Below, in pieces: positions 63,060 through 64,000 of a stretch of 64,000 bases of DNA; positions within the stretch are counted from its first letter, which is position 1; the number at the start of each line of letters is the position of its first letter. The translations under genes and the position numbers were made by a program. The notes under the pieces were generated by a model. The model saw only the letters and a list, made by a program, of their open reading frames with translations, did not search any database and was not told the DNA's origin. Origin of the DNA: an uncultured Collinsella sp. (GTDB lineage Bacteria; Actinomycetota; Coriobacteriia; Coriobacteriales; Coriobacteriaceae); contig UQIK01000001.1 in assembly GCA_900541125.1 (NCBI GenBank), positions 1 to 64,000 of the forward strand, read 5' to 3'.

Positions 63060-64000
63060 CTAGTCAAACTCTCCGGCACGGAGGAGCTTCTCAATGTTGT
63101 TGCCAAGCCTCAACTCGCGATCGGTGGAATCAGCCAAAGTTCGAATGCCCCCTTTTGCAGAGATTTGATAAACGCAGTCAGGCCTCATTACGCCATTCTT
63201 AACAAGCGAGGTATTGTGGGTCGAGCACAGTATCTGACACGATGCCTTTGAAGCAAAGAACTTCAAAAGGCTCTCTGCCATCTCAAAGTGACAAAAAGCG
63301 TCAAACTCATCTATGAACAAAAAACTGGCCGACTCGTTAAGCTCAAGCTCAGAGAACAACTTAACCAGGGTTCTTGTACCGCTAGAACATGCCTCGACAA
63401 ACGGGATGCATCGAATAGGGTGATTGAAATACAGAACAGGCGAGCCGTCGGACTCTTTAATAACGATCAGAGACTCATCGACTCCAAAATTACGAATAAA
63501 TGACTCAAATTCCGCAACTTTGTTCTCGCGTATGATCTTGTCGATTACCTTTCTTGTTTCAAACCCTTTTAATCGAAAAACGTCCATGCGAATCAGCCTC
63601 ATGCGCGAGACAAATCGTCGCAACTCCGCCAAGACGCCTAAGACATTAGTCGGAAGACTGCTCGTTATATAAGAAAGAAGACTCAACGAAGTATCGGAGA
63701 ATTCAAAATTGATCCCAGCTGCACCGATTCGTTCAAGGTGGTTCTCTATGAAAACGCCGCGTGCATTATTGAAATCGAAAATGAGACTCTTATCAATCGA
63801 TAGGCTCTCGTGAAGCCAAGTAGTGGGAGAAGTCTTTTCATAGCTGTAATTGATTTCGCGACCGTCAAATTCAAAGACATAAGTGAACTGTGCCGTGCCT
63901 CGTCCGCAATCAGCATTCAAAAACAGACGATCGTCCTGGTCAGAATAATCGAATGCCTCTGGAAAGCCGAGCGTAATGTCGAATAAAGCTGAACCGAAAT
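63060..64000 (-). CDS. AAA family ATPase, 5' part outside the window
   Basis: The visible C-terminal part (over 310 residues) continues in frame past the right edge (FGSALFDITLGFPEAF precedes the visible LNADCGRG). It has a Walker B-like ASFLFIDEFDAFCH and the following LCSTHNTSLV H-loop, with SSGTRTLVKLFSELE as the signature region, matching AAA_15/AAA_21-type ATPases of the SMC/ABC class. Walker A should lie beyond 64000. Paired with a TOPRIM-like gene, it recalls PARIS-, RloAB- and OLD-type anti-phage systems. AT-rich like its partner. Confidence 0.82.
   Translation of the reverse strand, partial: FGSALFDITLGFPEAFDYSDQDDRLFLNADCGRGTAQFTYVFEFDGREINYSYEKTSPTTWLHESLSIDKSLIFDFNNARGVFIENHLERIGAAGINFEFSDTSLSLLSYITSSLPTNVLGVLAELRRFVSRMRLIRMDVFRLKGFETRKVIDKIIRENKVAEFESFIRNFGVDESLIVIKESDGSPVLYFNHPIRCIPFVEACSSGTRTLVKLFSELELNESASFLFIDEFDAFCHFEMAESLLKFFASKASCQILCSTHNTSLVKNGVMRPDCVYQISAKGGIRTLADSTDRELRLGNNIEKLLRAGEFD

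Noticed and set aside
1..64000. CRISPR arrays, rRNA genes, phage or insertion-sequence transposases
   Set aside because: No regularly spaced direct repeats, no rRNA-like sequence and no transposase or integrase reading frame could be recognised.

Overview
The window reads as chromosome of a high-GC, Gram-positive actinobacterium, most likely class Coriobacteriia and close to Collinsella. Grounds: coding is GC-rich with strong third-position GC; SepIVA, DUF177, RNase III, SMC and FtsY lie together in the actinobacterial order; the Pel cluster has the Gram-positive composition (pelD, pelE, deacetylase-only pelA, pelF, pelG, with no outer-membrane pelB or pelC); and GGGACG-type palindromes of the kind common in Coriobacteriia occur between genes. 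The genus is an inference from composition and family likeness, not from a marker-gene search. Nearly every gene is on the minus strand.

Layout. 1-12.2 kb: ileS under a T-box leader, an iron-type alcohol dehydrogenase, DUF523, ftsH, the wreck of a cobO gene, a MATE exporter, a TrmH-type methyltransferase, folA-thyA, and a plus-strand DUF134/NifX-type protein with paired operators. 12.3-27.2 kb: one long minus-strand housekeeping run, transcribed in the order asp23, fakA-like, recG, rsmD, coaD, sepIVA, DUF177, rpmF, plsX, acpP, rnc, smc, ftsY, ffh. It joins lipid supply, ribosome parts, chromosome condensation and protein targeting, and is broken by two internal terminators. 27.3-39.3 kb: tRNA-Asn, rpoD, dnaG, and the rimP-nusA-infB-rbfA-nrnA-truB-ribF run, which starts behind a strong promoter and an attenuator-like terminator. 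39.5-45.2 kb: a lipoprotein, leuS behind a long inverted repeat, a Tritrichomonas-type guaB, and a ModE-like DNA-binding protein.

45.3-50.7 kb is accessory metabolism: a PLP-fold protein whose catalytic lysine appears to be arginine, then a sucrose module (GH32 hydrolase, PTS EIIBC, LacI-type repressor) with matching operator palindromes in front of both the transporter and the repressor. 50.85-61.94 kb is one tightly coupled operon transcribed as pelD-pelE-pelA(deacetylase)-pelF-pelG-cotH-VTC-DUF4956. PelD keeps an RxxD inhibitory-site motif just ahead of a degenerate GGDEF, so cyclic-di-GMP control of a Pel-like exopolysaccharide is predicted. The CotH, VTC and DUF4956 genes are wired onto the same message. 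pelF carries a one-base frameshift that removes its catalytic ExxxxxxxE motif. From 62.2 kb to the end the DNA is clearly AT-richer and encodes a TOPRIM-like protein coupled to an AAA ATPase that runs off the window, a candidate anti-phage pair.

The intergenic space is unusually rich in palindromes. Three GGGACG inverted repeats resemble REP elements. A 119-bp inverted repeat precedes leuS and a 126-bp one precedes the defence-like pair. A conserved-core hairpin occurs in two full copies plus one cut by the left edge; each lies just downstream of a minus-strand gene, and the two full copies have flanking stems that differ in sequence but still pair.
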